Shown in pieces: positions 26,527 to 36,439 of a stretch of 64,000 nucleotides of DNA (positions are counted from its first letter, which is position 1; each line of letters opens with the position of its first letter). The stretch spans positions 372,001-436,000 of the forward strand of contig CAWFFO010000001.1 of assembly GCA_963815135.1 (NCBI GenBank), written 5' to 3'. Source of the stretch: CAIWTU01 sp963815135. GTDB lineage: Bacteria > Desulfobacterota > Desulfuromonadia > Geobacterales > Geobacteraceae. The notes below the pieces were generated by a model that was not told the origin of the DNA, made no database searches, and saw nothing but the letters and a program-made list of their open reading frames with translations. The position numbers were made by a program, and so were the translations under genes.

Positions 26527-28826
26527 TTGTTTCCTATACGAAAAACTATAATCCTTATATTGATTATTCTTCTGTGCGGGGTTTCTGTTTTTGCCGCCGA
26601 CGATCGGATTGCCAAGATAATCATCAAGGGAAACCAGAGAATAGATACTGCTGCAATCATGATGGTTCTCAAGAGCAAGAGTGGTGAATTTCTTTCCCCG
26701 GAAAAGGTTAACCAGGATGTCAAGGATATTTACAAGCTTGGGTACTTCGAGGATGTCAAGGCCGAAACCGAGAAGAGCGGCAAGGGCATAGTACTTGTTT
26801 ACAACGTGGTTGAAAGGCCGATTGTCAGAGATATTAAAATTGTCGGCAATAAAGAAATCTCTCTGATAAAATCCGCGGCGCCATCGATGTTAAAGCAAAC
26901 GGTATATTTTCCGCCAAGGAACTTGCCGCAAGCGAGAAGAAGGTCAGAAAACTCTATATGGACGAGGGTTATTACCTCGCGGATGTTAATGCTAAAACTG
27001 AGAAATGGGGAAAGAACGGCGTAAGGATTGTTTTCAATATCAATGAAGGGAAAAAGATCCTGATAAAAACGATCAGGTTCGAGGGAAACAAGGTTTTTTC
27101 CAACTGGAAATTGCACAGGACCATGCAGACCAAGCAAAAATGGTTTCTGTCCTGGATAACCGGTGCCGGCACCTACAAGGAAGATGTCCTGAAAAATGAT
27201 GTCAATCTCATTGCCGACCTGTATTACAACAAGGGATATATAAACGTCAAAGTCGGGGAACCGCAGGTAAAACTCCTGCCTGACAAAAGCGGTCTCATCG
27301 TCACAATCGATATAACTGAAGGTGATCAGTATAAAAACGGTCAAATAGATTTCAAGGGCGACCTTATAGAAAACAAGGAAGAACTCGCTAAAAAAATAAA
27401 AATGGTAAAGGGCGAGGTATTCAGCCGGGCGGTATTGCGTGAGGATGTATTTGCCTTGACGGATGTTTATACGGACAAGGGTTATGCCTTTGCGAACGTG
27501 ACCCCGCTGTCCAAGATAAATCCTGAAACGAAGACCATTGATGTTACTTTCGAATTCGACAAGGGCGAAAAGGTATATATCGACAGAATCAATATCAGCG
27601 GCAACACCAAAACTCGCGACAAGGTAATCCGCAGGGAGTTCAGACTTTCGGAAGGGGATCTGTACAGCAGCAGCGCGCTTAAGAGAACAAAACAGAATCT
27701 GAATAATCTCGGCTTTTTCGAAGAAGTTAATATCTCGACTGCCAAGGGCAGCGCGGAAAACAAACTTGATCTGAACACGGAAGTAAAGGAGAAATCCACG
27801 GGAAAATTCAGCGTCGGCGGCGGCTATAGCTCGGTTGACGGAATAATCGGACAGGTTTCGATTCAGCAGGATAATTTCCTCGGGCTTGGATTGAAGGGAA
27901 TCCTGTCCGGCTCACTGGGTAGTAAATCGCAAACATATACGCTTGGTTTGACCGACCCTTATTTCCTTGACAGCAAGTGGACCCTTGGAGCCGATATCTA
28001 TCGTTCGGACAGGGATTACATAAATTTCACCAGAAGGGTAACAGGCGGAGACATCAAGGCGGGATACCCCATAAACGATGATCTCAATACGTTCTGGATA
28101 TATAAATATGAAACGAAGAAGATATTCGATCAGACAACGGCGCTGCTGGCTCATCCTGAGCTACTGACGGAAACCAGCGGGACAATCGGTTCTTTGTACG
28201 GAAGTCTTACCCTGAACAAAACCGATTACCGTCTTGACCCGACCAGTGGTTTTGTCGGAACTTTATCGGCAGAATATGCGGGACTCGGCGGAGACCAGCG
28301 GTTTGCCCGTTTTATCGGCGAATCGGCCTATTACATTCCTTTCAAGTGGAACTCGGTAATTTCACTGCGTGGAACGCTGGGTTATATTATGAGAAACGGC
28401 AGGGATATACCCATCGATGAAAAATTCTACCTGGGCGGTATCAACACTGTACGCGGGTACAGCAGCCGAAGTGTGAGCCCTTACACAATTATAAATACGG
28501 AAACCCAGAACGAAGCGGGTGTGGTTACAAGTACCCCGAATTATATTTATCTTGGCGGTGAGAAAGAAGCGGTCTTCAATGCCGAATATGTATTTCCGAT
28601 TGTTAAGGAAGCGGGAATACGCGGAGTACTCTTTTTCGATGCCGGCAATGCGTATGGCTCCGGTCAGCAGCTTTTCTCCAGCCTGAAATCCAGTTATGGA
28701 TTAGGCGTGCGCTGGTATTCACCGATGGGTCCGTTACGGCTTGAATACGGCATTCCGGTTAATCCAAGGCCGGGTATCGACAGTTCGGGTGGAAAACTTG
28801 AATTTTCCATAGGCGGTTTTTTCTAA
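26527..28826 (+). CDS. bamA: Outer-membrane assembly factor BamA, one frameshift
   Basis: Inserts beta-barrel proteins into the outer membrane. About 766 residues after correction: signal peptide (cleavage VFA-ADDR), POTRA repeats over about residues 24-400 and a C-terminal 16-stranded barrel ending SIGGFF. The barrel has the conserved VRGY motif (NTVRGYSSRS). One frameshift near nt 26865 (GNKEIS then DKIRGAIDVKANG). TTG start after TTGGAGGGAG. Neighbours lolD, skp and lpxD make this an envelope-assembly operon. Confidence 0.92.
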
Positions 28827-28851
28827 ATATTTGCTTGAAAAGGAGAAGAAG

Positions 28852-29376
28852 ATGAAAAAGTATATTATTTCCCTGTTTTTTTTGATCTGTCTGGCGCTTA
28901 TCCCTTTGCATGGCGCACTGGCCGCGGATGGAGTCAAGCTGGGATATGTCGATTTGCAGAAAGTGCTCAATCTTTCCGTTGAGGGAAAAGCCGCTAAAGA
29001 GCAGCTTTCGGAAAAAGTAAAAAAGTATCAGGATGATATTAATAAAAAGCAGGAAGAGCTGAAAAAGCTTAAGGATGTGCTGGAGAAGCAAGGCTCGCTT
29101 CTATCGGAAAAAGCCAAAAGTGAGAAAGAAAAGGATTATCAGCAGGGTCTGAAGGAATTCCAGAGAATGACAAAGGATGCTCAGGATGATCTGCAGGCGA
29201 AGGATGAAGAACTTACCAAACGCATACTGGGTGAAATAGAGAAGGTTGTACAGGATTACGGCAAGCAGAACAATTATTCGATTATCTTTATTCGAAATGA
29301 AAGCATGATTTACGCAGACGAGAAATCCGATTTGACGGATTCGATCCTGAAAATATTTGATGCTGCAAAAAAATAA
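28852..29376 (+). CDS. skp: Periplasmic chaperone Skp/OmpH
   Basis: 174 residues: signal peptide MKKYIISLFFLICL.. cleaved near ALAADG, then a short beta strand (VKLGYVDLQKVL) and a long charged coiled coil (about 55-130). This is the jellyfish Skp fold that holds unfolded outer-membrane proteins. Start chosen at 28852 because of AAGGAGAAG upstream. Follows bamA and precedes lpxD, the classical order. Confidence 0.92.
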   Translation: MKKYIISLFFLICLALIPLHGALAADGVKLGYVDLQKVLNLSVEGKAAKEQLSEKVKKYQDDINKKQEELKKLKDVLEKQGSLLSEKAKSEKEKDYQQGLKEFQRMTKDAQDDLQAKDEELTKRILGEIEKVVQDYGKQNNYSIIFIRNESMIYADEKSDLTDSILKIFDAAKK

Positions 29377-29390
29377 AGGGAGATACTTGC

Positions 29391-30431
29391 GTGGAAAAAA
29401 ACCTAAAAGAACTTGCGGTTCTTCTTGGCGGTCGTGTTATCGGCGATGAAAACGCGATTGTCAACGGTCTTGGAACTCTTGACGAAGCAACTGAAGGACA
29501 GATTACCTTCCTGGCAAATCCTAAATACGCTTCCAAAGTGGAAACGACACGGGCGACTGCCGTGGTGGTGCCTCCCGGGGCGGAACGGTACGGCAAGAAT
29601 GTAATCGAAGTCAAAAACCCGTATCTCGCTTTTGCAAAACTTCTGACCATGTTTCACGTCAGGCCGCCCGCTCCTAAAGGGGTAATGAAGGGGGCCATGG
29701 TAGGGGAAAATGTTGTTTTGGGCGATGATATAACCATTTGTCCAGGAGCTTATGTAGCTGATGGTGTGAAAATCGGCAGCCGTACGGTGATATATCCGGG
29801 AGTAGTTGTTTATGAAGGTGTGGAAATAGGCGATGATGTTACATTGCATGCAAATGTTTCGATCAGGGAAGGATGCCGTATCGGAAACCGCGTTATCGTT
29901 CACGGTGGTGTTGTAATCGGAAGCGACGGTTTCGGCTATGCACCTGATGGAAAGGGATATCACAAAATCCCCCAGATAGGGATTGTTGTAATTGAAGACG
30001 ATGTAGAGATAGGTGCCAATACAACCATAGACAGGGCTGCCCTGGGTGTGACACTCATCAGGCGTGGAACGAAGATCGATAATCTTGTCCAGATAGCCCA
30101 TAATTGCATAATAGGCGAAAATTGCATAATTGTCTCCCAGACCGGTATTTCAGGGAGTACCAAGCTTGGCGAGCATGTAACGGTCGGCGGCCAGGTCGGC
30201 ATAGCGGGACATCTTGAAGTCGGCGATAACGTGATGCTTGGGGCCAAGTCCGGTGTCCATAACAGCATATCGGCGGGCCAGATTTTCAGTGGATACCCGG
30301 CTTTCCCACACAAAGAATGGCTCAAGTCATCAACGGTATTTTCCAAATTGCCGGAGATGAGAAAGACCATAAACAGCCTCGAAAAACGTATTCAGGAACT
30401 GGAATCAAAGCTGGATCCTGAAAAAAAGTAA
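29391..30431 (+). CDS. lpxD: UDP-3-O-acylglucosamine N-acyltransferase
   Basis: Third lipid A step: adds the 2-N-acyl chain. 346 residues: N-terminal LpxD domain (about 1-95), a left-handed beta helix of hexapeptide repeats (about 100-310) and a C-terminal helix. The catalytic histidine is in VQIAHNCIIGEN. GTG start after AAAGGGAG. Confidence 0.95.
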   Translation: MEKNLKELAVLLGGRVIGDENAIVNGLGTLDEATEGQITFLANPKYASKVETTRATAVVVPPGAERYGKNVIEVKNPYLAFAKLLTMFHVRPPAPKGVMKGAMVGENVVLGDDITICPGAYVADGVKIGSRTVIYPGVVVYEGVEIGDDVTLHANVSIREGCRIGNRVIVHGGVVIGSDGFGYAPDGKGYHKIPQIGIVVIEDDVEIGANTTIDRAALGVTLIRRGTKIDNLVQIAHNCIIGENCIIVSQTGISGSTKLGEHVTVGGQVGIAGHLEVGDNVMLGAKSGVHNSISAGQIFSGYPAFPHKEWLKSSTVFSKLPEMRKTINSLEKRIQELESKLDPEKK

Positions 30432-30467
30432 TTATATTAACTGTATTGCAATGGCAAGGAGCGCAGA

Positions 30468-30903
30468 ATGCTGGATATTAATGAAATTATGGATATTCTC
30501 CCACACCGGTATCCATTTCTACTGGTGGACAGGGTGATCGAGATGGAACCCGGTAAAAGGATTGTCGGAGTTAAAAATGTGACCATCAACGAACCCTTTT
30601 TCCAAGGTTATTTTCCCGGTCACCCGGTAATGCCCGGTGTGCTGATAGTGGAAGCCATGGCGCAGGTCGCCGGGATTACTTGCCTATCTTTCATCCGACG
30701 ATGAAATACGAAAAAAAGTTTGTTATTTCATGTCAATAGACAATGCCCGTTTCAGAAAACCGGTTGTTCCCGGTGACCTACTGCGGTTGGAAATGGAATC
30801 TACCATGAACCGTCGTGGAATATGGGGATTTAACGGCAAGGCTTATGTCGATGAGAAACTGGTTGCAGACGCCGATCTGAAGGCAACTTTTGCCGACAGG
30901 TAA
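30468..30903 (+). CDS. fabZ: 3-hydroxyacyl-ACP dehydratase FabZ, one frameshift
   Basis: Dehydrates 3-hydroxyacyl-ACP in fatty-acid synthesis and competes with LpxA/LpxD for hydroxyacyl-ACP. Catalytic His in LPHRYPFLLVDR and Glu in GVLIVEAMAQ are present. The frame shifts near nt 30680: AGIT is followed in another frame by AYLSSDDEIRKKVCYFMS and the rest of the family sequence to the stop at 30901. About 145 residues corrected. Probably one missing base. Confidence 0.9.
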
Positions 30904-31032
30904 ATATTTTTAATTATGCGGTTTCATGCAAAGCTGGAACAAGGCGGCATTCAGAGTTCAGGACTTACGATAACGGGCGAGGTTCGGCAACTCTTCTGAC
31001 TTCCGGCAACTGTAAACTTAATGGAGTTTTTG

Positions 31033-31803
31033 ATGATACATCCTTCAGCGATTATTTACCCTGGAGCTGAAATTGACGTTGATGTGGAAATTGGACCTTA
31101 TGCCGTCATTGGTGAAAACGTAAGAATAGGCAGGGGCACGAGTATCGGGCCGAGTGCGGTAATTCAGGGATGGACCGAAATAGGCGAGGACAACAGGATA
31201 TTTCATCTCTGTTCCGTTGGAGCAATTCCGCAGGATCTCAAATATAAAGGTGAAGAAACCCGTCTCAAGATCGGCAACGGGAATATAGTTCGTGAATTTG
31301 CGACGATACACCTGGGTACAGTTACGGGGGACGGAGAAACCACCATTGGTGACAATAATCTATTTATGGCATATTGCCATGTAGCCCATGATTGTCATAT
31401 CGGTAACAACGTTGTCATGGCCAACGGCGCAACCCTTGCTGGACATATTACAGTTGAAGATTACGCAATTCTCGGCGGATTATCCGCAACACACCAGTTT
31501 GTAAGAATTGGAGCCCATGTAATGGTTGGCGGAGGGGCTATGGTGGGACAGGATGTTCCGCCGTATACCGTTGCCAGCGGCGACCGGGCAACACTGCACG
31601 GGCTCAATCTTGTGGGCCTCAAGCGCCGCGGTTTTACAGATGAAATAATAGCGGACATAAAAAAGGCATATAAGATACTGGTACGCTCAAACCTGCGCGT
31701 CGAGGAAGCCCTGGAGCAGATCAGGAATGAGGTCCCACAGTCGCCGGAAATTGCCCATTTCGTGGAATTTGTTGAGAAATCTGAAAGAGGGATATGCCGT
31801 TGA
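31033..31803 (+). CDS. lpxA: UDP-N-acetylglucosamine acyltransferase
   Basis: First lipid A step: attaches a hydroxyacyl chain to position 3 of the UDP sugar. 256 residues of hexapeptide-repeat helix plus a C-terminal helical domain; the catalytic histidine region is CHVAHDCHIGNN. The start at 31033 has GGAG (31023-31026) at proper spacing; the in-frame ATG at 31021 lacks one. It overlaps the next gene by 10 bases. Given that neighbour, it may prefer UDP-GlcNAc3N as acceptor (amide rather than ester). Confidence 0.93.
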   Translation: MIHPSAIIYPGAEIDVDVEIGPYAVIGENVRIGRGTSIGPSAVIQGWTEIGEDNRIFHLCSVGAIPQDLKYKGEETRLKIGNGNIVREFATIHLGTVTGDGETTIGDNNLFMAYCHVAHDCHIGNNVVMANGATLAGHITVEDYAILGGLSATHQFVRIGAHVMVGGGAMVGQDVPPYTVASGDRATLHGLNLVGLKRRGFTDEIIADIKKAYKILVRSNLRVEEALEQIRNEVPQSPEIAHFVEFVEKSERGICR

Positions 31804-32729
31804 AAAAGACAAGGGTCGCGGTAATAGGTGTCGGGTATCTGGGGAAATTCCATGCAGAAAAGTATGTTGCTCTTCCAAATGCCGATCTGATAGCCGTTGT
31901 GGATACGGATCAAGGTAAAGTCGATGAAATTTCCCTCAAATATGGAGTAAAAGGGTACACCGATTATCGTGACATACTTGACAAGGTCGATGCCGTGAGT
32001 ATCGCCGTTCCAACCGTATGTCATTTTGATGTGGCAAGGGATTTTCTCCAGCATGGTGTTTCCATCCTGCTTGAAAAGCCGATTACCAGTACGCTTGAAG
32101 AGGCGGAGGAATTGATCCGGATTGCTCACGAAAAGAATGTCGTGCTGCAGGTTGGTCATATTGAAAGATTCAATCCGGTTATCATGGCTTTGAATAGTTT
32201 GATCACAGAGCCTCGTTTTATCGAGTCCATCCGGATTGCTCCCTTCAAACCGCGTGGTACAGATGTAAATGTCGTTATTGACCTGATGATTCATGATATC
32301 GATATTATTCAGAATATTGTCCGCTCGCCGATCAAGCAGATAAATTCCATCGGGGCTCCTGTTTTCACTCCTGAAGAAGACATAGCAAATGCCAGGATTG
32401 AGTTTGAAAACGGTTGCGTCGCCAACGTAACCGCCAGCCGCATCAGCCTGAAGAGTGACCGGAGAATGCGCATCTTTCAGCCTGACTCCTATATCACCTG
32501 TGATTTCCAGTACAAAAAGGTTGCGGTGTTTCGTAAGGGGGAGGGGGAAATGTTCCCCGGTGTCCCCAATGTGAAAATGGAAGAAAAAATACTGGATCAG
32601 GTGGATGCCTTGCAGGAGGAGATTGCCTCTTTCCTTGAAACAGTGCGGACCGGATCTGCTCCTGTTGTAACCGGTGAAGACGGAAAAAGAGCGCTGGAAA
32701 CCGCCATTCTTATCAGCAGGAAACTGTAA
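31794..32729 (+). CDS. gnnA: Gfo/Idh/MocA dehydrogenase, probable GnnA
   Basis: 311 residues: Rossmann domain (VAVIGVGYLGKFHAEKY, residues 7-23) with the EKP motif of the Gfo/Idh/MocA family, then a GFO C-terminal domain. In Acidithiobacillus ferrooxidans GnnA oxidises the 3-hydroxyl of UDP-GlcNAc with NAD+, and gnnA-gnnB lie between lpxA and lpxB, as here. The 10-base overlap with lpxA argues for a lipid A role. It could also be a MviM/WlbA-type enzyme for another UDP sugar. Confidence 0.75.
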   Translation: MPLKKTRVAVIGVGYLGKFHAEKYVALPNADLIAVVDTDQGKVDEISLKYGVKGYTDYRDILDKVDAVSIAVPTVCHFDVARDFLQHGVSILLEKPITSTLEEAEELIRIAHEKNVVLQVGHIERFNPVIMALNSLITEPRFIESIRIAPFKPRGTDVNVVIDLMIHDIDIIQNIVRSPIKQINSIGAPVFTPEEDIANARIEFENGCVANVTASRISLKSDRRMRIFQPDSYITCDFQYKKVAVFRKGEGEMFPGVPNVKMEEKILDQVDALQEEIASFLETVRTGSAPVVTGEDGKRALETAILISRKL

Positions 32730-32793
32730 TGATAGATAAATCCGCAATTTGCGATGTGTTTACAACCATATAAAAAATATAAGGTGAAGTTTA

Positions 32794-33888
32794 ATGATAC
32801 CGATGGTAGATCTGAAAACGCAGTATCTGGAAATCAAGGATGAAATAGACAGTGGAATTTTTGAAGCACTGGAAAAGTGCCAGTTTATACTCGGTCCGAA
32901 TGTTTCCGCATTTGAAAATGAAGCTGCAGCCTTTCTCGGAGTTCAGCATGCGGTTGCGGTGGCTTCCGGAACCGATGCTCTTCACCTGGCTCTGGTTGCC
33001 GCCGGGATAAAACCCGGTGATGAGGTCATCACGACTCCCTTTACCTTCATCGCCACGGCCGAAGCCATCCGTTACGTGGGTGCCAGACCGGTTTTTGTCG
33101 ATATAGACCCGGACACATACAACATCAGCCCTGTTGAAATTGAAAGGGCAATCACACCTGCAACCAAAGCCGTAATTCCGGTCCATATATTCGGTCAACC
33201 CGCCGATATGAGTGCCATTGAAGATATCTGTGCCCGGCACGGCATCCTCATCATTGAAGATTGTGCCCAATCATTCGGAGCAACTTCGGGCAAGCGTATG
33301 ACCGGATCCATCGGCTCCGCGGGCTGTTTCAGTTTCTTTCCCAGCAAGAACCTGGGCTGTTATGGCGACGGCGGCATGATTTCGACTGATTCCGGCGAAA
33401 TGGCTGAAAATTTAAAGGTCTTGCGTAATCATGGAAGCAGGATAAGGTATCACCACAATATGATCGGATTCAACAGCCGTCTCGATGAAATCCAGGCAGT
33501 AATACTACGTGCAAAATTGAAACGGATCAACTCATACAATGAAGGGCGTAGGAGGGTTGCGGGATTATACACCTCGCTTCTTGAAGAGACGAATTTGAAA
33601 TGTCCGTATGAGGACGGCAGGGGAGTCCATGTCTATCATCAGTATACTCTTTTGAGTGACTGTCGTGACCTGATAATCAAGTCGCTTGCCGAATCCGGAA
33701 TCGCGTCTGCCGTATATTATCCGATTCCGCTTCATCGTCAGGAAGTTTTTGCAGATGAGTATCTGAATCTGTCGCTTCCGGTTGCTGAATCGGTCGCCGA
33801 CAGTTGCTTTTCGCTCCCCATATTCCCCGAGATGACTGAGGGGCAGGTGGAAGAAGTGGTGTCTGCTGTAAAAAGAGCCATAGTGTAG
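32794..33888 (+). CDS. gnnB: DegT/DnrJ/EryC1 aminotransferase, probable GnnB
   Basis: 364-residue PLP enzyme of the sugar aminotransferase family. The PLP lysine is K185 in FFPSKNLGCYGDGG, and EDCAQSFGA supplies the cofactor aspartate. GnnB converts the 3-keto product of GnnA to UDP-GlcNAc3N, the precursor of lipid A with 2,3-diamino-2,3-dideoxyglucose. Begins 64 bases after the dehydrogenase. Assignment rests on position between lpxA and lpxB and on pairing with the dehydrogenase. Confidence 0.77.
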   Translation: MIPMVDLKTQYLEIKDEIDSGIFEALEKCQFILGPNVSAFENEAAAFLGVQHAVAVASGTDALHLALVAAGIKPGDEVITTPFTFIATAEAIRYVGARPVFVDIDPDTYNISPVEIERAITPATKAVIPVHIFGQPADMSAIEDICARHGILIIEDCAQSFGATSGKRMTGSIGSAGCFSFFPSKNLGCYGDGGMISTDSGEMAENLKVLRNHGSRIRYHHNMIGFNSRLDEIQAVILRAKLKRINSYNEGRRRVAGLYTSLLEETNLKCPYEDGRGVHVYHQYTLLSDCRDLIIKSLAESGIASAVYYPIPLHRQEVFADEYLNLSLPVAESVADSCFSLPIFPEMTEGQVEEVVSAVKRAIV

Positions 33889-33934
33889 TTGACCATTTTC
33901 GAAGATTGCTGGAAATATGTTCCGGAGGAATTCC

Positions 33935-35125
33935 ATGAGCCGAACGACAAGGTTTTTGCCGATACTTTTGCTTGTTTTGATGATGGCGGTTTTGATAACC
34001 GCATGCGGTAGCAATCATAATATTTCATCCGCGGTTTTGTGGGGTCACAGCGCGGTAAGAAGCAGTGACGGCACCCTGCGCACATGGGGGGCAAACGGTT
34101 TCGGACAACTGGGCAACAATTCAGCCAACGACAGCTACACCCCGGTGATTATTGGTAATTATTCTTCCATTGCCATTGGAGGGGGCCATACAGTCGCGAT
34201 AAACAATGACGGGACGGTATCCACATGGGGGTACAATTCGAACTACCAGCTTGGCAACAACTCCACAGCCAACAGTACCAGCCCTGTATTGTTAGATGCC
34301 TCAAAATTCAGCGGGTTAGCTATAACAGATGTAGCTGCCGGGTCCAGGCATACTCTTGCCCTTGCGAGTGATGGTACTGTCTTCGCCTGGGGATATAACG
34401 GCTATGGCCAATTGGGCATGGGAAGCGGTGATATCACCGACAGAACGACACCAACCAAAGTGGCGGGTTTACCGACGGGGACAACGATTACCAAGATCGC
34501 TGCGAGCGGGTTTTTTAGCCTGGCGCTTGACAGCAACGGCAATGTCTGGGCCTGGGGAGACAATACCTATGGCGAGTTGGGGCAGGGAAGCACTTCAACG
34601 ACACCTTCCGGTGTTCCGTTAGAGGTTATGGATAACAGCGGCAATGCTTTAGGGGCTTCAGTAAAGATAGAAAGTATCGCTGCCGGCGGCAGCCATGCGT
34701 TTGCCATCGACTCGGCTGGCAACATCTGGGCATGGGGATACAACTATTACGGCCAACTCGGTAATGGAAATACCACCACCCAGACTACCGCGATCAAGGT
34801 GTGGGACGCTGCCAATGGGGTGGCCACGGCGGTTTCCGCCGGTCTGGATCATTCCCTAGCGCTTATAAACGGACAGGTCTACTCGTGCGGCCATAATTAC
34901 AACGGCCAGCTTGGGAACGGCGGTGCGCTACTGTCCGATACACCCTTTACCACATTTCAGTTGATATCAGGCACACTGCCGAATGTTGTCAATGTGACAG
35001 CTGTCGGCAACCAAAGCATAGCAGTAGACGCCAATGGCAATGTCTGGACCTGGGGCCAGAACACATATGGTCAGTTGGGTGACGGGACCACGACTGATCG
35101 CAGCACTGCGTCCAAGATCTATTGA
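33935..35125 (+). CDS. Lipoprotein with seven RCC1 repeats
   Basis: 396 residues. Signal sequence with lipobox ITAC (Cys near residue 25), then seven RCC1-type repeats of about 50 residues. Each has a GxxHxxAxxxxGxxxxWGxNxxGQLG core (HSAV.., HTVA.., HTLA.., FSLA.., HAFA.., HSLA.., QSIA..), enough for a complete seven-bladed propeller. Surface or periplasmic; partner unknown. Start chosen for GGAGGAA 5 bases upstream. It interrupts the usual gnnB-lpxB adjacency and is not a known lipid A gene. Confidence 0.85.
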   Translation: MSRTTRFLPILLLVLMMAVLITACGSNHNISSAVLWGHSAVRSSDGTLRTWGANGFGQLGNNSANDSYTPVIIGNYSSIAIGGGHTVAINNDGTVSTWGYNSNYQLGNNSTANSTSPVLLDASKFSGLAITDVAAGSRHTLALASDGTVFAWGYNGYGQLGMGSGDITDRTTPTKVAGLPTGTTITKIAASGFFSLALDSNGNVWAWGDNTYGELGQGSTSTTPSGVPLEVMDNSGNALGASVKIESIAAGGSHAFAIDSAGNIWAWGYNYYGQLGNGNTTTQTTAIKVWDAANGVATAVSAGLDHSLALINGQVYSCGHNYNGQLGNGGALLSDTPFTTFQLISGTLPNVVNVTAVGNQSIAVDANGNVWTWGQNTYGQLGDGTTTDRSTASKIY

Positions 35126-35309
35126 ATGAATGTGACATTGACTGCCATTGTAGTGACACTTGATTGAAATAATTACACGATAAGCCAAACATGGTCATTG
35201 TGCCGTACTGGCGTCCCGATGCGCATTTCACGGAGGGACCTCCCGGCGCAATGACTTTTTCTTTTTTCAGTTTAAAGAAAGAGGAGATGAGCCACTGAAC
35301 AAACGAATC

Positions 35310-36431
35310 ATGATAATTGCCGGTGAGGCCTCGGGTGATTTGCACGGCGGCAACCTCGTCAGGGAAGCATTAAAGATGGATCCCTCTCTTTCCTTTTTCG
35401 GGATGGGAGGAGCAACGATGCGGGCTGCCGGAGTCGAAACTCTTGTCGATGCATCCGAAATGGCGGTTGTAGGACTTGTGGAAGTACTTTCGCATTTTCC
35501 TGTTATTTTCAGTGCCTACACAAAATTGAAGAAAATTCTGAAGGAAGAACCTCCTGACCTTCTCATCCTCATTGACTACCCTGATTTTAACCTCAGACTG
35601 GCGAAAATTGCCAAAAAGGCCGGAGTCAGGGTTCTCTATTACATAAGTCCACAGGTATGGGCCTGGCGGGTCGGAAGGGTTGCAAAGATAGGTGCCGTTG
35701 TTGACAGAATGGCGGTTGTATTTCCGTTTGAAGTTCCTTTTTACGAAAAGGAAGCCGTTCCAGTGACATTTGTTGGTCACCCTCTCGTGGATACGGTCCG
35801 TCCAGCCATGACCCTCGGTGAGGCACAACTTGAATTTGGTCTTGATCCCGCCAGAAAAACGATCGGATTGTTTCCAGGCAGCAGAAGACAGGAAATAAGG
35901 AACCTGTTTCCGGTAATACTTCAATCTGCGGCTTTGCTGCAGAAGCGTATTCCGGATGTGCAATTTATTCTGCCTCTTGCATCGAGCCTCAAACGTGAAG
36001 ATATTGACTGCTATCTCGATACGGCAGGTATTGATGTCATCGTTATCGAGGGAATGGGTTACGACGTGATGCAGGTCTGCGATGCGGCGATTACCGTCTC
36101 TGGTACCGTTACGCTGGAAATAGCCATGATTGGCGTACCGATGGTAATTATCTACAAGGTGGCGCCGCTAACATACATGCTTGCCAAACGGCTGATCAAA
36201 GTCGATCATATCGGTTTATGCAACATTGTCGCTGGCGACCGGGTAGTAAAGGAGTTGTTGCAGCATGATGCCGAACCGGAAAAAATTGCAGATGAAATCG
36301 AGAGAATTATTTATGACCCCGACTATGCGGGTACCATGAAAAAGAAATATGACATCGTAAGGGATAAATTGGGTAGCGGCGGCTGTTCGGAAAAAGTCGC
36401 CTCCACAGTGCTGGAAATGCTCAGGATGTAA
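35310..36431 (+). CDS. lpxB: Lipid A disaccharide synthase
   Basis: Joins UDP-2,3-diacylglucosamine and lipid X (GT19). 373 residues with IIAGEASGDLHGGNL at the N-terminus, LFPGSRRQEI, and SGTVTLEIAMIGVPMVIIYK near the C-terminus, all family hallmarks. The ATG at 35310 has no near ribosome-binding site; a CTG at 35295, 8 bases after GGAG, could be the true start and would add 5 residues (LNKRI). Confidence 0.94.
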   Translation: MIIAGEASGDLHGGNLVREALKMDPSLSFFGMGGATMRAAGVETLVDASEMAVVGLVEVLSHFPVIFSAYTKLKKILKEEPPDLLILIDYPDFNLRLAKIAKKAGVRVLYYISPQVWAWRVGRVAKIGAVVDRMAVVFPFEVPFYEKEAVPVTFVGHPLVDTVRPAMTLGEAQLEFGLDPARKTIGLFPGSRRQEIRNLFPVILQSAALLQKRIPDVQFILPLASSLKREDIDCYLDTAGIDVIVIEGMGYDVMQVCDAAITVSGTVTLEIAMIGVPMVIIYKVAPLTYMLAKRLIKVDHIGLCNIVAGDRVVKELLQHDAEPEKIADEIERIIYDPDYAGTMKKKYDIVRDKLGSGGCSEKVASTVLEMLRM

Positions 36432-36439
36432 ATAAAATT

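Noticed and set aside
31461..32747. 428-codon open frame on the minus strand
   Set aside because: Lies exactly opposite lpxA/gnnA, has no ribosome-binding site or domain motif, and the plus-strand genes are clearly homologous.
34020..35120. Regularly spaced similar segments resembling a repeat array
   Set aside because: Explained by the seven RCC1 protein repeats; spacing and identity do not fit CRISPR.
35231..35245. GGAGG/CCTCC hairpin before lpxB
   Set aside because: Five-base stem with a two-base loop is too small for a terminator and has no directly adjoining T run.
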